Source of the DNA: an uncultured Bacilli bacterium
GTDB taxonomy: Bacteria > Bacillota_I > Bacilli_A > RF39 > UBA660
DNA: 64,000 nucleotides
Reading direction: 5' to 3'
NCBI GenBank assembly: GCA_910587725.1
Contig: CAJUNG010000001.1
Span: forward strand, 34,616-98,615
Shown: positions 25,111-32,795 of the stretch, in pieces
Position numbering within the stretch: the stretch's first letter is position 1
Layout: each line of letters starts with the position of its first letter
Translations under genes and position numbers: made by a program
Notes under the pieces: model-generated
Told to the model about the DNA's origin: nothing
The model's input: the letters and a program-made list of their open reading frames with translations, nothing else
The model's database searches: none

Positions 25111-25184
25111 GGCAGGATAGTTTAGTGGAAAAATGACAGTGTACCTTACTGTTGATGATAGTTCGATTCTATCTCCTGCAACCA
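25111..25184 (+). tRNA. Phage tRNA-like gene, anticodon ACC (Gly)
   Basis: A 74-nt cloverleaf: acceptor GGCAGGA / TCCTGCA with a G1-A72 mismatch, D arm GTTT...AAAT, anticodon arm ACAGT / ACTGT with loop GTACCTT (U33 present, anticodon ACC), T arm GATAG / CTATC with loop TTCGATT, and encoded ACCA. The unusual ACC glycine anticodon and the end mismatch suggest a degenerate or specialised tRNA rather than a normal translational one. Confidence 0.6.
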
Positions 25185-25208
25185 GAAAGCAAAGCGCTTT
25201 AAATAATG

Positions 25209-25238
25209 AAAGTCGATTGAATGAAGTCGGCTTTTTTT
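25209..25238 (+). terminator. Terminator after the tRNA-like gene
   Basis: AAAGTCGA / TCGGCTTT stem with one G-U pair and a T7 tail, before the scaffold gene. Nearly the same stem as at 19760-19784. Confidence 0.75.
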
Positions 25239-25313
25239 GATGTGTCCAAACCCTTATGACTTTAAAAGGTGGAGAATAGTCATTCAAGACTTTAAAAAGG
25301 AGGAACAACGATT

Positions 25314-25958
25314 ATGAAGAATAATCAAAAACTACCATTAAATATCCAATTTTTTGCAGATGGTGATGATGGAAATGCGGGAGTTGCCCCTGTTCAAAAT
25401 GCAACACAAAACACAGCTTCAAATGTTACACAAACCCCCACTATTGATTATGACAAAATACAAGGAATGATTGATAGTAGGAATTCAAAAACAGAGGAAA
25501 GTGTTTTAAAAAGTTATTTTCAGAGTCAAGGATTGAGCGCTGATGAAATGAAAGAAGCAATCAATACTTTTAAATCTAAGAAAGAAGAAAATAACAAACA
25601 ACAAGGATTAGACAATGCAAAACTACAAAGTCAATTACAAGAAGCCAATATGAAAGTATTACAAACTCAAATTGATAATGAGGCTTTTAAACAGGCAATA
25701 GAACTTGGAATTGATACCAAAACAATACCTTACTTAACTAAAATGGCGGATTTCACAAGTGTTACTGATGAAAAGGGTACTATTGATAGTGAAAAGGTAA
25801 AAGAGGCTCTAAATAAGGTTTTAGAAGATGTTCCTAATTTAAGAGCAACTAAAGAAGAGGCTAGCGGAATTGTAGTGGGAGCAGACACATCTAATTCTAC
25901 ACAAAATGCCAGTGGAAATTTGTTTAACTTTGGATTCGCTGGTGTTAGAAAACATTAA
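25314..25958 (+). CDS. Phage scaffolding protein (DUF4355-like)
   Basis: 214 residues: N-terminus LPLNIQFFADGDDG is typical of Firmicutes phage scaffolds; a central coiled coil (KLQSQLQEANMKVLQTQIDN) and a C-terminal domain ending NFGFAGVRKH that would contact the capsid. Directly precedes the major capsid gene. AAAGGAGGAAC precedes the ATG. Guides procapsid assembly. Confidence 0.88.
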   Translation: MKNNQKLPLNIQFFADGDDGNAGVAPVQNATQNTASNVTQTPTIDYDKIQGMIDSRNSKTEESVLKSYFQSQGLSADEMKEAINTFKSKKEENNKQQGLDNAKLQSQLQEANMKVLQTQIDNEAFKQAIELGIDTKTIPYLTKMADFTSVTDEKGTIDSEKVKEALNKVLEDVPNLRATKEEASGIVVGADTSNSTQNASGNLFNFGFAGVRKH

Positions 25959-25979
25959 AAAAGGAAGGAATGATAAAAT

Positions 25980-26873
25980 ATGGCCAAATTAAATTATGCG
26001 ACTGAATACAGTCAGGCATTAGCCCAAGCATATCCATATACACTATATTTTGGTGCACTATGGACTGCCGTCAAAGAAGACGTTAAATTCTTAAATAGTA
26101 ATACGATTCAATTACCAAGTTTAAAAGTGAAAGGACGTAAAAATGGTAATCGTGATACCATTGGAACTTTCGGAAGAAACTTCGATAATGAGTTAGAGCC
26201 AAAGACTCTTAAAAATCATAGAACCTGGGATACATTAGTACATCCACGTGATATTGACGAAACAAATAAAGTAGCATCAATTCAAAATATCACAAAGACA
26301 ATGAACGAAGAGCAAAAATTTCCTGAAATGGACGCAGAAGCAATTAATGCAGTATATTCATTAAAAAATGAAATTGAAACAATTGAAGCAAAAGCAAAAG
26401 GGTATATTACTGCTCAAAACGTATTAACTGAATTTGATGCCTTAATGGATAAAATGGACGAAAAAAGAGTACCTGCATCAGGACGAATTCTTTATGTTGA
26501 TACCTATACAAAAACTCTTATCGATACTGCTAAAGATGTAGTTCGTACTAGTGGTAATAAAGTATTAGGACGTACAGTATCTCGTATCGATGAGGTTGAA
26601 ATTGTATCTGTTCCAACTACTCTTATGAAGACAGCCTTTACATTCAAAGAAGATGACGGATTTGAAGTATCCGCAGAGGCCAAAGATGTAAAAATGATGT
26701 TAGTACACTTAAGTGCTATTATTCCAGCAATTTCATATGAATTTGCTCAATTAGAAAGTCCAAGTGCACTTTCACAAGGTAAATATGTATACTTTGAGGA
26801 ATCTTTCGAAGATATGTTTATCTACAATAAAAAACACGATGCTATTCAGTTTTTAGTTGAAGAAACTGCTTAA
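25980..26873 (+). CDS. Major capsid protein
   Basis: 297 residues with an HK97-like layout without a large N-terminal delta domain: MAKLNYATEYSQALAQAYPY, RTWDTLVHPRDIDETNKVAS, VPASGRILYVDTYTK and C-terminal KYVYFEESFEDMFIYNKK. Position after scaffold and before head-completion genes confirms it. Strong GGAAGGAATG ribosome binding site. Confidence 0.93.
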   Translation: MAKLNYATEYSQALAQAYPYTLYFGALWTAVKEDVKFLNSNTIQLPSLKVKGRKNGNRDTIGTFGRNFDNELEPKTLKNHRTWDTLVHPRDIDETNKVASIQNITKTMNEEQKFPEMDAEAINAVYSLKNEIETIEAKAKGYITAQNVLTEFDALMDKMDEKRVPASGRILYVDTYTKTLIDTAKDVVRTSGNKVLGRTVSRIDEVEIVSVPTTLMKTAFTFKEDDGFEVSAEAKDVKMMLVHLSAIIPAISYEFAQLESPSALSQGKYVYFEESFEDMFIYNKKHDAIQFLVEETA

Positions 26874-27043
26874 TGGCAAAATTCAAGCATAAAAGTGGAG
26901 GAATTTGCGAAGTTTTAACTCAAAGTAATATTGAGGCACTTCGCAAGAATCCACAGTATAAAGAAATGATTGATAAGAAAGAAAAAACTAAAACTGAAGA
27001 AAACAAACCAATAGAAGAGCAATCTTCTGAAGAAAATAAATAA
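26873..27043 (+). CDS. Small head-region protein (56 aa)
   Basis: Starts within the capsid stop (TAATG). Product MAKFKHKSGGICEVLTQSNI... has a short conserved head followed by a Lys/Glu-rich tail. Small proteins like this commonly follow the capsid gene; function unknown. Confidence 0.65.
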   Translation: MAKFKHKSGGICEVLTQSNIEALRKNPQYKEMIDKKEKTKTEENKPIEEQSSEENK

Positions 27044-27060
27044 TCACGGAGGTGATTACT

Positions 27061-27441
27061 ATGAAGTATTACGTTGATTTTAACTTTTATTCAAAAACAT
27101 ATCATGGAAGTTTGGGAGAAAAAGAGTTTGAAACAAAGTTAGATGAAGCGCAAGAAAAAATTGATGAAGTTACCTTTAATAGAATTGTAGGAGTTGGATT
27201 TAATAAATTAACTCCATTTCAACAAGAAAAAATAAAGAAAGCACTTTGTTATCAAATTGACTACATTGTTGAAAATGGAAATGAGGATTCTGACGATGTA
27301 TCAGGTTATAGTGTTTTAGATATTTCAGTTACTGTAAATAGTACTGATAGGAATGAAGCGAGAAAGCTACATATATCATCAATGGGATATTCTCTATTGA
27401 AAAAAACAGGATTAACCAATAGGAGTTTTAGATGGCATTAA
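27061..27441 (+). CDS. Head-tail connector protein
   Basis: 126 residues after ATG 27061, with GGAGGTGATT upstream. Helical bundle (QEKIKKALCYQIDYIVENG) and C-terminal ARKLHISSMGYSLLKKTGL, the pattern of the phage gp6-like connector family. Gene order capsid-connector-closure supports it. Confidence 0.8.
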   Translation: MKYYVDFNFYSKTYHGSLGEKEFETKLDEAQEKIDEVTFNRIVGVGFNKLTPFQQEKIKKALCYQIDYIVENGNEDSDDVSGYSVLDISVTVNSTDRNEARKLHISSMGYSLLKKTGLTNRSFRWH

Positions 27442-27779
27442 GAATAAAAAAACTTCGATTCCCAAAAGAACTCGCTAATATAGAATATTCTTTGTTACTG
27501 GAAGAAATAGGAGTATCAGAAGAAGGAAGTCCGATTGCAGGAATTGAGAAAACTGGAAAGTGTATTTTTTCAGAAAAATCCAAAAGAATTGTTACGGAAG
27601 ACGGAAAAGAAATAACTTTGTTTGGGAAAGTAGCAATTGAAGGTGATGTTGCTCCTTCATTAAAAACTGTTGCGAGTGGTACCATCATTTTGAATGGACA
27701 AAAATATGAGATATATTCAGGATACAGACCTAGAAATCCAGATGGAAGTATTTTTTGCACAGAATTTGAGGTAATGTGA
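27432..27779 (+). CDS. Head closure / minor capsid protein
   Basis: 115 residues, beta-rich (ITLFGKVAIEGDVAPSLK, GTIILNGQKYEIYSGYRPRN), in the position of head-closure proteins. Overlaps its neighbours by 10 and 4 bp. Confidence 0.75.
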   Translation: MALRIKKLRFPKELANIEYSLLLEEIGVSEEGSPIAGIEKTGKCIFSEKSKRIVTEDGKEITLFGKVAIEGDVAPSLKTVASGTIILNGQKYEIYSGYRPRNPDGSIFCTEFEVM

Positions 27780-28150
27780 TGAATGTTACTGGTAAGGTAA
27801 ATAGAACACATTTGAATCAAATGCAAAGTATATTTCAAAAAGCACAGATTAGAGCAGTGGATGGTATTAAAACAGATGTACAAGATTCACATACCATGCC
27901 ATTTGATACAGGAGCATTACAAAACAACAGTATGAATGTAGATGTCTCTAAAGTAGGTAGTGGAAAAGTGGTTTTAGTGCATTCTGGATTACCATATCCA
28001 AGAAGATTGTATTTCCATCCTGAATATAACTTTAGACAAGATCACAACTCTAAAGCAGGTGGAATGTGGTTTCAACCGTATATTGATGGTAATAAGAAAA
28101 AAATGCCACAGCTTTATTTCACTAAATTTGTAAAGGAGTACATGAGATGA
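27776..28150 (+). CDS. Minor capsid / tail-completion protein
   Basis: 124 residues. MPFDTGALQNNSM and SGLPYPRRLYFHPEYNF are the conserved signature of the phage minor capsid protein found here in PBSX-like morphogenesis operons (HK97 gp10-like). Overlaps both neighbours. Confidence 0.82.
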   Translation: MMNVTGKVNRTHLNQMQSIFQKAQIRAVDGIKTDVQDSHTMPFDTGALQNNSMNVDVSKVGSGKVVLVHSGLPYPRRLYFHPEYNFRQDHNSKAGGMWFQPYIDGNKKKMPQLYFTKFVKEYMR

Positions 28151-28536
28151 CATTGAAACAAATAAAGGATGCTTTTAAAGAAACATTCGCCTGGAAAGAT
28201 GCTATATCAATTGGGAAAATAGATAAAAATGCTGAAAAAGCAATTTGTTTTTATCCTAGCAAAAGAGATAGTGGATTTCAAGGGACTATTGGTGGTAACA
28301 AGAATAAACATTATGATATGAAAAAAGTTACAATTCTATTAAGATACGCTCAAAATCAAGATGAAGCAGAAATAATGGCACAAAAAGTATATGACTTTTT
28401 ATTAGAAAGGTCATTTTTTATTGAAGAAAAAAGGGTATTTACAATAATGAAATGTGACGAGCCTATATGGCTCGGAACCGATGATAAAAATGTGTATGAA
28501 TATTCTTTTGAATTAGATTTTTACAAAGAAAGGTAG
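28147..28536 (+). CDS. Tail terminator protein
   Basis: 129 residues with QDEAEIMAQKVYDFL and ECDEPIWLGTDD-like C-terminus (CDEPIWLGTDDKNVYEYS), typical of the tail terminator/minor capsid family between tail completion and major tail genes. ATGA overlap with the previous gene. Confidence 0.78.
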   Translation: MTLKQIKDAFKETFAWKDAISIGKIDKNAEKAICFYPSKRDSGFQGTIGGNKNKHYDMKKVTILLRYAQNQDEAEIMAQKVYDFLLERSFFIEEKRVFTIMKCDEPIWLGTDDKNVYEYSFELDFYKER

Positions 28537-28544
28537 GAGATAAT

Positions 28545-29006
28545 ATGGCTACATTTACAACTGGAGTAATGCCAGTATATGATTTAGACTTCGCTATTGG
28601 TACAAAAGGGGAAACATCTGCTGAAAACGATATGAAAAGTATTGCTGATATGGAGAATTTTTCCATGAGTATTACTAGTGATTCACAGGAATGGTATCCA
28701 ATGGATGCCAAAGGGTGGAGACGCCTTTTAGTAACGGCTAAGGCAATTACAATTTCACTATCTGGTAAACGTAATTATGGAGATGATGGAAATGATTATG
28801 TTGCCAGTTTAGCATTAAAAAATGGGAGAAGTTGTTGTTCTAAGTTAAAGTTGACTTTCCCCAATGAAGACACATTAGAGATGAAGTGTGTTCTAAAAGT
28901 TACTAACTGGGTTGGTGGGGCATCAACTGATGTTCAACCATTAGAATTTGATTTGGAAAGTGATGGGGAACCAATATTCACAGAACATACGATAACTACA
29001 GGATAG
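28545..29006 (+). CDS. Major tail protein
   Basis: 153 residues, beta-sandwich-like: FTTGVMPVYDLDFAIGTKG, ISLSGKRNYGDDGNDYVASL and VLKVTNWVGGASTDVQPLEF. This is the tail-tube subunit type of non-contractile Firmicutes phages. Followed by a terminator, then the chaperone genes. Confidence 0.85.
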   Translation: MATFTTGVMPVYDLDFAIGTKGETSAENDMKSIADMENFSMSITSDSQEWYPMDAKGWRRLLVTAKAITISLSGKRNYGDDGNDYVASLALKNGRSCCSKLKLTFPNEDTLEMKCVLKVTNWVGGASTDVQPLEFDLESDGEPIFTEHTITTG

Positions 29007-29014
29007 TAAGAAAT

Positions 29015-29040
29015 GGAGCAGATTAAATTCTGCTCCTAAT
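29015..29040 (+). terminator. Terminator after major tail gene
   Basis: Perfect 8-bp stem GGAGCAGA / TCTGCTCC, 6-nt loop, then TAATTTTAT. Likely reduces expression of downstream chaperones relative to the tail tube. Confidence 0.75.
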
Positions 29041-29071
29041 TTTATAAATAATTAGAAAGAAGGTTTTATAT

Positions 29072-29389
29072 ATGAGAATTATTGATACTGGAGACAAAAT
29101 TTTGACTGGGGATAACCATCCACAATTAAAAATAGGAGAAACCTGTTATATTGTTGATGATAGAAAAAGTGTACTAGATAAAATTACGGAAGTACAATCA
29201 AGTACCGAATTATCACAAAGTGAAAAAGAAAAGAAAATTTTTGAATTGGCTTTTGGTATAGAAAAGGCGAAAGAAATTTTAGATAAGGATTTAACAGTAG
29301 AAGGATATATTAATTTAACTTATTATACTATGGCGGCGATTACCGGAAAAACATACGAAGAAATAAAGGAACAATCCGAAAAAAACTAG
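29072..29389 (+). CDS. Tail assembly chaperone (gpG-like)
   Basis: 105 residues, helical, ending at TAG directly after A-AAA-AAC. The final codons form the slippery heptamer at 29380-29386. The unshifted product is the abundant chaperone form that coats the tape measure protein. Confidence 0.82.
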   Translation: MRIIDTGDKILTGDNHPQLKIGETCYIVDDRKSVLDKITEVQSSTELSQSEKEKKIFELAFGIEKAKEILDKDLTVEGYINLTYYTMAAITGKTYEEIKEQSEKN

Positions 29390-29745
29390 CAAGCCCAGAG
29401 AGTTTTTACGATGAAAGCTTTGACTGGGATGCAATAGTTAGTTCCTTTGCGCAACAATATGGAATACGTCTTCACAAAGAATACGAAGAGATTTCAACAC
29501 AAGAATATTATCAAATGTTAACAACATTGAATGGAGACACTGCGTTGGGAAATTTAATTCGTATTCGCTCTGAAAATGACCCTAAAAGAATTCAGGAAAT
29601 GACAAAAGAGGAAAAAGAAGTTCGAAGTAAATGGACTAATTTTAAAATGAAACAGAAATCAAAACTAAGTGATGTAGAAAAGAAAAAACAAACAGAATAC
29701 TTCCATCAAATTATAAAATCAATGTTCGGAGGTGGTAATAGGTAA
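29072..29745 (+). CDS. Tail assembly chaperone, -1 frameshift fusion (gpGT-like)
   Basis: A -1 slip on A-AAA-AAC (29380-29386) joins the upstream frame to a second frame (SPESFYDESFDWDAIVSSFA...) that has no start codon of its own at its 5' end, giving a 224-residue product. The G/GT frameshift next to the tape measure gene is conserved in siphoviruses and sets the chaperone ratio. The heptamer is canonical. Confidence 0.85.
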
Positions 29746-32383
29746 TAATGGAGTTGCAGGTACTGTATATTTCAATACAGCCTTTGATACGAAATCGTAT
29801 GATAAAAATGTAAAAAATACACTATCTAAAACCACAAATGCGTTTTCAAATACGTTCGGCAAAATAGGAAAGATTATAGCAATAGGACTTTCCATTAAGG
29901 CCATAACGGGTTTTACAAAATCATGTATTGAGTTAGGTTCTGATTTGGCGGAAGTACAAAATGTCGTTGATGTAGTATTTCCAAACATTAATTCACAAGT
30001 CAATAATTTTGCAAAAAACGCAATAGACCAATTTGGACTATCAGAACTTGCTACAAAAAAATACATAGGTACTTTTGGTGCTATGTCTAAATCCTTTGGA
30101 TTTTCAGAGCAAGCGGCCTATGAAATGTCTAAAACAGTAACTGGATTAGTAGGAGATGTATCGTCATTTTACAATATCAGCCAGGATTTAGCTTATACAA
30201 AATTAAAATCAGTTTGGACTGGTGAAACAGAAACACTTAAGGACCTTGGAATTGTTATGACACAAACTGCCTTAAATGAGTATGCCTTAAGAAATGGTTT
30301 TTCCAAGACTATAGATAAAATGACAGAAACGGAAAAAGTAAGTTTACGTTATGCTTTTGTACAAAACCAATTGGCATCTGCGACTGGTGATTTTGCAAGA
30401 ACAAGTGATGGATGGGCAAATCAAGTTCGAGTTTTAGGACTAAGATTCGACCAATTAAAAGCGAGTTTAGGACAAGGATTCATAAATCTTTTCACACCTA
30501 TTGTAAAAGTTCTTAATATAGTCATTTCAAAACTACAAGTGTTTGCAGATATATTTAGTAAAGTAACTTCTGCAATTTTTGGAAAACAACAACAAGCAAT
30601 TTCAAATACTGCATCGCAATATAACGAAATGGGCGCTAGTGCGATTAAGTCGGCAGATGATGTTTCTAAAGCTTCTAAAAAAGCTCAAAAGGCAGTAATG
30701 GGTTATGATAGACTGAACATCTTATCCAATACGAAAACTTCTTCTGATAGTGGCACTACAGGTGGAGGAAACATTAGTACAAGCATGCCTACTATATCAA
30801 CACCAGAAATAAGCGATACAATCAGCCCACAAATGCAGAAGATAGTAGATAAAATACTTTCGTACATTGAACCGCTAAAAAATATAAGTTTCGATAACTT
30901 GTTGAACTCCTTAAGTGGACTAAAAGATAGTTTGGGTAAGTTTGGAAAAACCGTGTTTTCAGGACTTGAATGGTTATATTTTAATATTTTAGTACCACTA
31001 GCAAAATGGACTATAGAGGATGTATTACCGAAATTTATAGACATACTTTCGGGCGCCTTTAAAGTGTTAAATCCAGTGTTAGAGGCTTTCGGTAATATAT
31101 TCCGACCAGTCTGGGAAAGTCTTTTAAAACCACTTGCCGAGTGGACTGGTGGAATTGCTGTCGATGTATTAAAAAGAATTGCTGATGGTTTGTCCGCTTT
31201 AGGAGACTGGATGAGCGAAAATCAAACAACAATAGAAAAAATCACAGTTGCAATAGGTGCGTTTTTCGCGGTATGGAAAGTAGCAAAATTCTTAGAATAC
31301 TTAGACTATTTGCATAAAACAGGTGGAGTTTTAGTAGCAGTCAAAAAGGCTATAGAGGATGTTAATAAGGTCCAAATTAAAGATAGAATTCAGAACATAA
31401 AAGATACAATAACTCACGCAAAGGAATTTCTATCGGTAATAGGTCAAACCGTTGTTGAAGTAGGGAAAAGTGTATTTCAGTGGGGGTTAGAAACTGGAGC
31501 AAAGATAGCTTCTACGACAGCGACAGTTGCCCACACGGTTGCAACCACAGCAGCAACAACAGCAACATGGTTATTCAATACAGCGTTAACAGTTTTAACG
31601 TCCCCAATTACACTTGTGATAGCCACTATTGCTTTATTAGTGACAGGAATATATTTACTAATTAAAAACTGGGATACAGTGAAAGAAACTGCTGGAAAAT
31701 GTTGGGAATTTATCGTTAATGTTTGGAACGGTGCTTCTGAATGGTTCAATAATACTATTGTACAACCAATAGCTAATTTCTTTGGTGGAATGTGGGATAA
31801 TCTCAAAAATGGTGCATCGCAAGCGTGGGAAAGTATCAAAGGTATCTTTGGTGGAGTAGCAGACTGGTTCAAAAATATATTTTCAACCGCTTGGCAAAAA
31901 GTAAAAGATGTATTCTCTACAGGCGGAAAAATATTTGATGGAATAAAGGAAGGAATAACCAACGTATTTAAAACTGTTGTGAATGGTATAATCGGAGGTA
32001 TTAATAAAGTAATAAAAGTTCCGTTCGATGGAATTAACTCCGCATTAAAGAGAATAAAAAATGTTGATATTGCAGGTTTTAAACCATTCAACTGGATGCC
32101 TACCATCAATACCCCACAAATACCTAAGTTAGCCGAGGGTGCTTGGTTCAAGGCGAGAAATCCAAGACTAGTTATGGTTGGTGAAGGAAAAAGTAATGAA
32201 ATAGTTGCACCAGAGCCAAAATTAGATGATGCAATTGAAAGAGGATTTAAAAAGTATGGACAAACTGGTGGAACTCAAAAACTAGAAATAGTTCTTAAGG
32301 TAGAATATGAAGATGGTAAGACCATTATAAGAAAAATAAATGACACAGAAATTAAAGAAGGAAAAATTCTGTTATTACAGTAG
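29732..32383 (+). CDS. Tape measure protein
   Basis: 883 residues: N-terminal TP901-type domain (GVAGTVYFNTAFDTKSYDKN; KKYIGTFGAMSKSFGFSEQA), several hydrophobic segments around residues 585-640 (VAHTVATTAATTATWLF, SPITLVIATIALLVTGIYLL) and Trp-rich repeats after 650. Its length sets tail length: 883 residues correspond to roughly 130 nm by the usual 0.15 nm per residue. GTG 29732 overlaps the chaperone gene. Confidence 0.93.
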   Translation: MVIGNNGVAGTVYFNTAFDTKSYDKNVKNTLSKTTNAFSNTFGKIGKIIAIGLSIKAITGFTKSCIELGSDLAEVQNVVDVVFPNINSQVNNFAKNAIDQFGLSELATKKYIGTFGAMSKSFGFSEQAAYEMSKTVTGLVGDVSSFYNISQDLAYTKLKSVWTGETETLKDLGIVMTQTALNEYALRNGFSKTIDKMTETEKVSLRYAFVQNQLASATGDFARTSDGWANQVRVLGLRFDQLKASLGQGFINLFTPIVKVLNIVISKLQVFADIFSKVTSAIFGKQQQAISNTASQYNEMGASAIKSADDVSKASKKAQKAVMGYDRLNILSNTKTSSDSGTTGGGNISTSMPTISTPEISDTISPQMQKIVDKILSYIEPLKNISFDNLLNSLSGLKDSLGKFGKTVFSGLEWLYFNILVPLAKWTIEDVLPKFIDILSGAFKVLNPVLEAFGNIFRPVWESLLKPLAEWTGGIAVDVLKRIADGLSALGDWMSENQTTIEKITVAIGAFFAVWKVAKFLEYLDYLHKTGGVLVAVKKAIEDVNKVQIKDRIQNIKDTITHAKEFLSVIGQTVVEVGKSVFQWGLETGAKIASTTATVAHTVATTAATTATWLFNTALTVLTSPITLVIATIALLVTGIYLLIKNWDTVKETAGKCWEFIVNVWNGASEWFNNTIVQPIANFFGGMWDNLKNGASQAWESIKGIFGGVADWFKNIFSTAWQKVKDVFSTGGKIFDGIKEGITNVFKTVVNGIIGGINKVIKVPFDGINSALKRIKNVDIAGFKPFNWMPTINTPQIPKLAEGAWFKARNPRLVMVGEGKSNEIVAPEPKLDDAIERGFKKYGQTGGTQKLEIVLKVEYEDGKTIIRKINDTEIKEGKILLLQ

Positions 32384-32393
32384 AGGTGATGAG

Positions 32394-32795
32394 ATGAATG
32401 AATTAGTAGATAAATTTGATTATTCGATAACCCAGGAAGGTGGAACTCAATACTTTAAGGCACAAAAAGTTGCTTATTCTTATCCTCAAACTGATGGAGA
32501 TGGAGCAGGAGCAACAGATGAAAATGTAATGTATTTAGACCCGCTTCCAGAACGTATGACCTTTATTGCCAAGTATGAAATGCCTGAAGAAGAAGAAACA
32601 GTGAAATTATTACGATGTGCAAAGAAAAGAAGCGGAACTATCCGTTTCTTTGACTTTAGGGAACAGGATTTTGTTGATAGAATTTGTTATATTGTTTTAG
32701 AAAATATAGAACCAGAATATATGATTGATGGAGAATTTGTTTGCAATCCTTACGAAGTGAGCTTTGTACAGCAGATACCAGATGAATATGTATAA
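32394..32795 (+). CDS. Distal tail-type protein (DUF6711-like)
   Basis: 133 residues, ATG 32394 with AGAGGTGATGAG upstream; the longer frame from 32340 lies in the tape measure gene. VMYLDPLPERMTFIAKYEMP and TIRFFDFREQDFVDRI suggest the DUF6711 family that sits between the tape measure and tail tip genes. A baseplate hub role is inferred. Confidence 0.72.
   Translation: MNELVDKFDYSITQEGGTQYFKAQKVAYSYPQTDGDGAGATDENVMYLDPLPERMTFIAKYEMPEEEETVKLLRCAKKRSGTIRFFDFREQDFVDRICYIVLENIEPEYMIDGEFVCNPYEVSFVQQIPDEYV

Noticed and set aside
25254..25280. Seven-codon leader peptide (MTLKGGE) before the scaffold gene
   Set aside because: No ribosome binding site; the nearby ACTTTAAAA repeats may be chance in AT-rich DNA.
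29515..29745. Independent gene starting at ATG 29515
   Set aside because: The frame is open and conserved upstream to the slippery site; it is the second half of a frameshift fusion.
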